Below are positions 61,801 through 64,000 of a DNA stretch of 64,000 nucleotides, piece after piece. The notes below the pieces were generated by a model. The model was not told the DNA's origin and searched no databases. It worked only from the letters and a program-made list of their open reading frames with translations. Within the stretch, counting starts at the first letter, position 1, and each line of letters starts with the position of its first letter. Position numbers and translations under genes: made by a program. Source of the stretch: Monosiga brevicollis MX1 (Eukaryota > Opisthokonta > Choanoflagellata > Craspedida > Salpingoecidae); the NCBI RefSeq assembly GCF_000002865.3, contig NW_001865044.1, positions 673,437 through 737,436 of the forward strand. The letters run 5' to 3'.

Positions 61801-64000
61801 ATGCTCTCTTGCTTTCGCGACGGCATTCTTTTGGACCTCTTTCGTGCATTGATGTCATCTGTTTTAGCTGTACATCCCCTCGTCTGCCAGCTGTACAACC
61901 ATCGATGGGTACATTGGACGTCGGGCTTTCCTTCCTGGCTCTGCGGATGAGCTCTGCGTGCCCAACGATGCATCAGCTGCCACAAATGTCCTAGCCGGTC
62001 AATCTTTGGCCGTGGCCTGCTGTGCCGATGTTGATGTTCCGACTCGCGCCGTTTCCGCTCTCTCATGCTCGCAGCTTGGATGGTCTGTCTTGCTCTTTGC
62101 AGTTGACGTCATGCGCTTGTTGCCGGCCAGCATTTCAGTTGCGGAGACATGGACCAACACTTACGCATGATGGTTGCGCACGTGGTCGTCGACCAATATG
62201 TGGCAGGCCGGAAACAAAAGGAAACTTGGCTATCTGCGGAGCTAGCAAGCTGGGAGCTGAGGCAACCTGCTTTGCTGATGTGGTGCGACCTCCCTGCGCG
62301 CATGTTACAGAACCACATCTTCGAATGTATCCCTAGCTCACCTTGCCTGCTGCGGCCCCGATCGCTCAAAACGCATGTGGGGACGCAGCGGTATGAAGCT
62401 GCAGATGCCATCTGCAGCGCTTTCGGCGCACGTCTTTGTACTGTCTCCGAGCATATTGCTGGCGAGGCCTTGGACACGGTGCGTTACATCACATCTCGGC
62501 CTGGATATCGACTCCATAATGTCCACCACCCTCGCTCCTTGGTGTCGCCATACCCCCAAGACCTCAATTCGCCGACTATCGCTCAGGGTTGCAATTTCAA
62601 TGGCCGGGCAGTCTGGACCGCAACCCCTTGGTATGTGCTCAAATATCCTTGAACAATTTGCCATCTTTGAAGCATGTGATGTTCATCGCGGCAGGTAATT
62701 TTCAATAGCAATCAAGGCGGAATCGATGGCCAGCATATCATTAAAGGTACTGACGTTGAGTGTACGAGCAAGCTTTATCTTGCCTCAGTGCGCTGCTGTG
62801 CAGGTTGGTCAATTTTTTTTTTTTTCTTGTGAAACGTCAACTAATGTGCTAGGAGTTGGCAAGGCAATTTCGATCATCCAACAGCGATACTCGCCCAGTC
62901 ATGCTCATCCTTTTTGGCCACATACACTCTAGATCGCCAGATCAAGGATGTCTACCTGACCGGTTCTTCGTGCAAGAGCTGTGGCGAGCTCGGGTTTTAC
63001 CACCAGGTTTGACCCCAAAACAGCACCATGCACCGACACATGTTTTTCCAACGGCCCTTTGCCTGCTCACACTATCCATCCCTGGGCAGTCGCGACGAGG
63101 CGATGGAGACGTTTGTGGCGAGAGTGAGATTGTGGGCCCGACGGAAGGCGAGCGCTCCTGCTACCCAGACCCTGTCACATTTGACCAAGCGTTGCAAATG
63201 TGTGGGCAAATTGGTGCGCGCCTGTGCAGTGCAACGGTGCGTGCGGGATGCCGAGGATGGCCGGGCGTGTCAACGATTCACTTCTCCGCCTTCCTGTGCA
63301 GCAATGAATCTAACATGATTTTTCATTTGCATTCCACACCCCCTGCATTTAACCCTGCAGGAATTGACGGTGGGTGAGGCCACCGGAACAGGCGTAAGTA
63401 CACTTGCACCCTTGGCACCTTGCTTTGGCTGATCGCCAAGAAGTTGTGCTCTACAATGGCCTGCAATGGACCGTTGGGACATGGTGCCGCGGGCACGCCC
63501 AAAAACTTGGTTGGTCTCAAGAACGTGCGTGTGCTTGCTCTTAGTGCAATCTTAATGGCAAGGCGATCTGGTCCCGGAGCCAAGATGGCTGCGCCGATGG
63601 GGAATTCGTGGCAATTGCGGGCTCAGGAACCAGCGCAGCTTCCACTTGTTTGCCAGCGTCCGAAACGGCCTTTGTGCGTTGTTGTGGCGGTAGGTTCTTG
63701 ATTCAGGTCGCCTTTAATTTGTACCACTAGGCCAACTCGGTAAACCTCGAAACATGTTCTTCCGGATCTCCATGGTAGATGAGTATACAACTCCGCCGGA
63801 TCAGTCCTGTATGCAGCTGCAACAGGACAACGCCCGGTTGGGCATGTCTGGTGATGTGGGCTGGACTTTGGATGACAGTCGTGGGACCTGCACGGCATGG
63901 CATCTGCCCTACAATGGCGATGGTTCCCTCACCCGCGAAGGCCGTCAATACGCCACAGTAGACGACGCCGAGCATATTTGTGCCTTGAATTCGGCGCGCC
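55881..64000 (+). CDS. Large secreted or membrane protein with about nine cysteine-rich repeats (continues off right edge)
   Basis: Family not recognised. The ATG at 55881 starts a hydrophobic leader (QWLLAVVLVAAACVYVLALV), a signal peptide or anchor. The rest is many exons coding a repeated module of roughly 130-150 residues: VRCCAD(E), then SC..LGW, a variable C-x(n)-C part, (F)..A...C..(I/V)GARLC(S/T)..E, GEA..TGC, and N(G)..IW(T/S). Clear GARLC units lie near 56335 (SARLCSASEL), 58103 (VGARLCTLSEHIAGEARDTG), 58685 (IGARLCNADEIMAGETTGTG), 60114 (VGARLCTSAEV), 60947 (IGARLCSAEEVEA), 61682 (GARLCTRSELL), 62424 (FGARLCTVSEHIAGEALDTG) and 63213 (IGARLCSA), with a degenerate copy near 59510 and a final one at the edge. 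It is probably extracellular, disulphide-rich, and possibly adhesive. Exon assignments between modules are approximate. Confidence 0.72.
57302..57342. repeat. (CAC)n/(CA)n microsatellite in intron
   Basis: A CCACCA run from about 57280 passes into pure CA repeats, within an intron of the cysteine-rich gene. Confidence 0.9.
58802..58844. repeat. Poly-T tract in intron
   Basis: 43 consecutive T between two exons of the cysteine-rich gene, shortly after the GTG splice donor at about 58742. Confidence 0.92.

Overview
This is a nuclear segment of an intron-rich, GC-moderate single-celled eukaryote. The best fit is a choanoflagellate close to Monosiga brevicollis. That is an inference: genes have many short GT-AG introns (about 80-250 bp), the proteins are animal-like (GRB2/drk adaptor, RNF11, LHFPL tetraspan, PARP3, LMBRD2), and there are flagellar genes (CCDC96/CFAP184, UPF0193/EVG1). 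I recognised families by reading translated exons and joining them at splice sites that keep the reading phase. No database was searched. I see no transposon, provirus or CRISPR.

Layout. 0.2-11.1 kb (minus strand, tandem): XRN2/Rat1 exonuclease (runs off the left edge), a PARP3-type ADP-ribosyltransferase, and a DNA ligase I whose long N-terminus carries an HMG box. 11.8-16.3 kb (+): the FACT subunit SSRP1 with two HMG boxes. 16.7-18.8 kb (-): a filamin-type actin-binding domain fused to an SH3BGRL-like thioredoxin fold. 19.5-21.9 kb (+): CCDC96/CFAP184. 22.4-28.3 kb (-): an unassigned coiled-coil plus WD-like protein. 29.1-29.8 kb (+): RNF11-like RING protein. 30.4-31.4 kb (-): UPF0193/EVG1. 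32.2-36.0 kb (+): LMBRD2. 37.0-37.7 kb (+): LHFPL-like tetraspan. 38.3-39.6 kb (-): GRB2. 41.2-42.2 kb (+): KDEL receptor. 43.2-45.0 kb (+): COX10. 45.5-47.5 kb (-): TBC1D10-like RabGAP. 48.3-53.3 kb (+): RAD5/HLTF-type SNF2 helicase-ubiquitin ligase. 53.5 kb (+): tRNA-Leu(UAG). 53.8-55.6 kb (-): secreted GH28 family protein. 55.9 kb to the right edge (+): a large cysteine-rich protein with about nine repeats.

Genes mostly alternate strands, giving at least seven head-to-head pairs with 0.3-1.6 kb between start codons. The left third is rich in DNA and chromatin functions (RNA 5'-3' decay, ADP-ribosylation at breaks, ligation, nucleosome handling), and RAD5 at 48 kb adds replication-damage tolerance. 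Nothing shows that these act as one unit beyond physical proximity. The most unusual items are the HMG-box ligase, the CH-CH-SH3BGRL fusion, the zinc-finger RAD5, the GH28 protein lacking the usual active-site histidine, the repeat protein with a recurrent intron position, and a duplicated 8-bp promoter motif with fixed 13-bp spacing.
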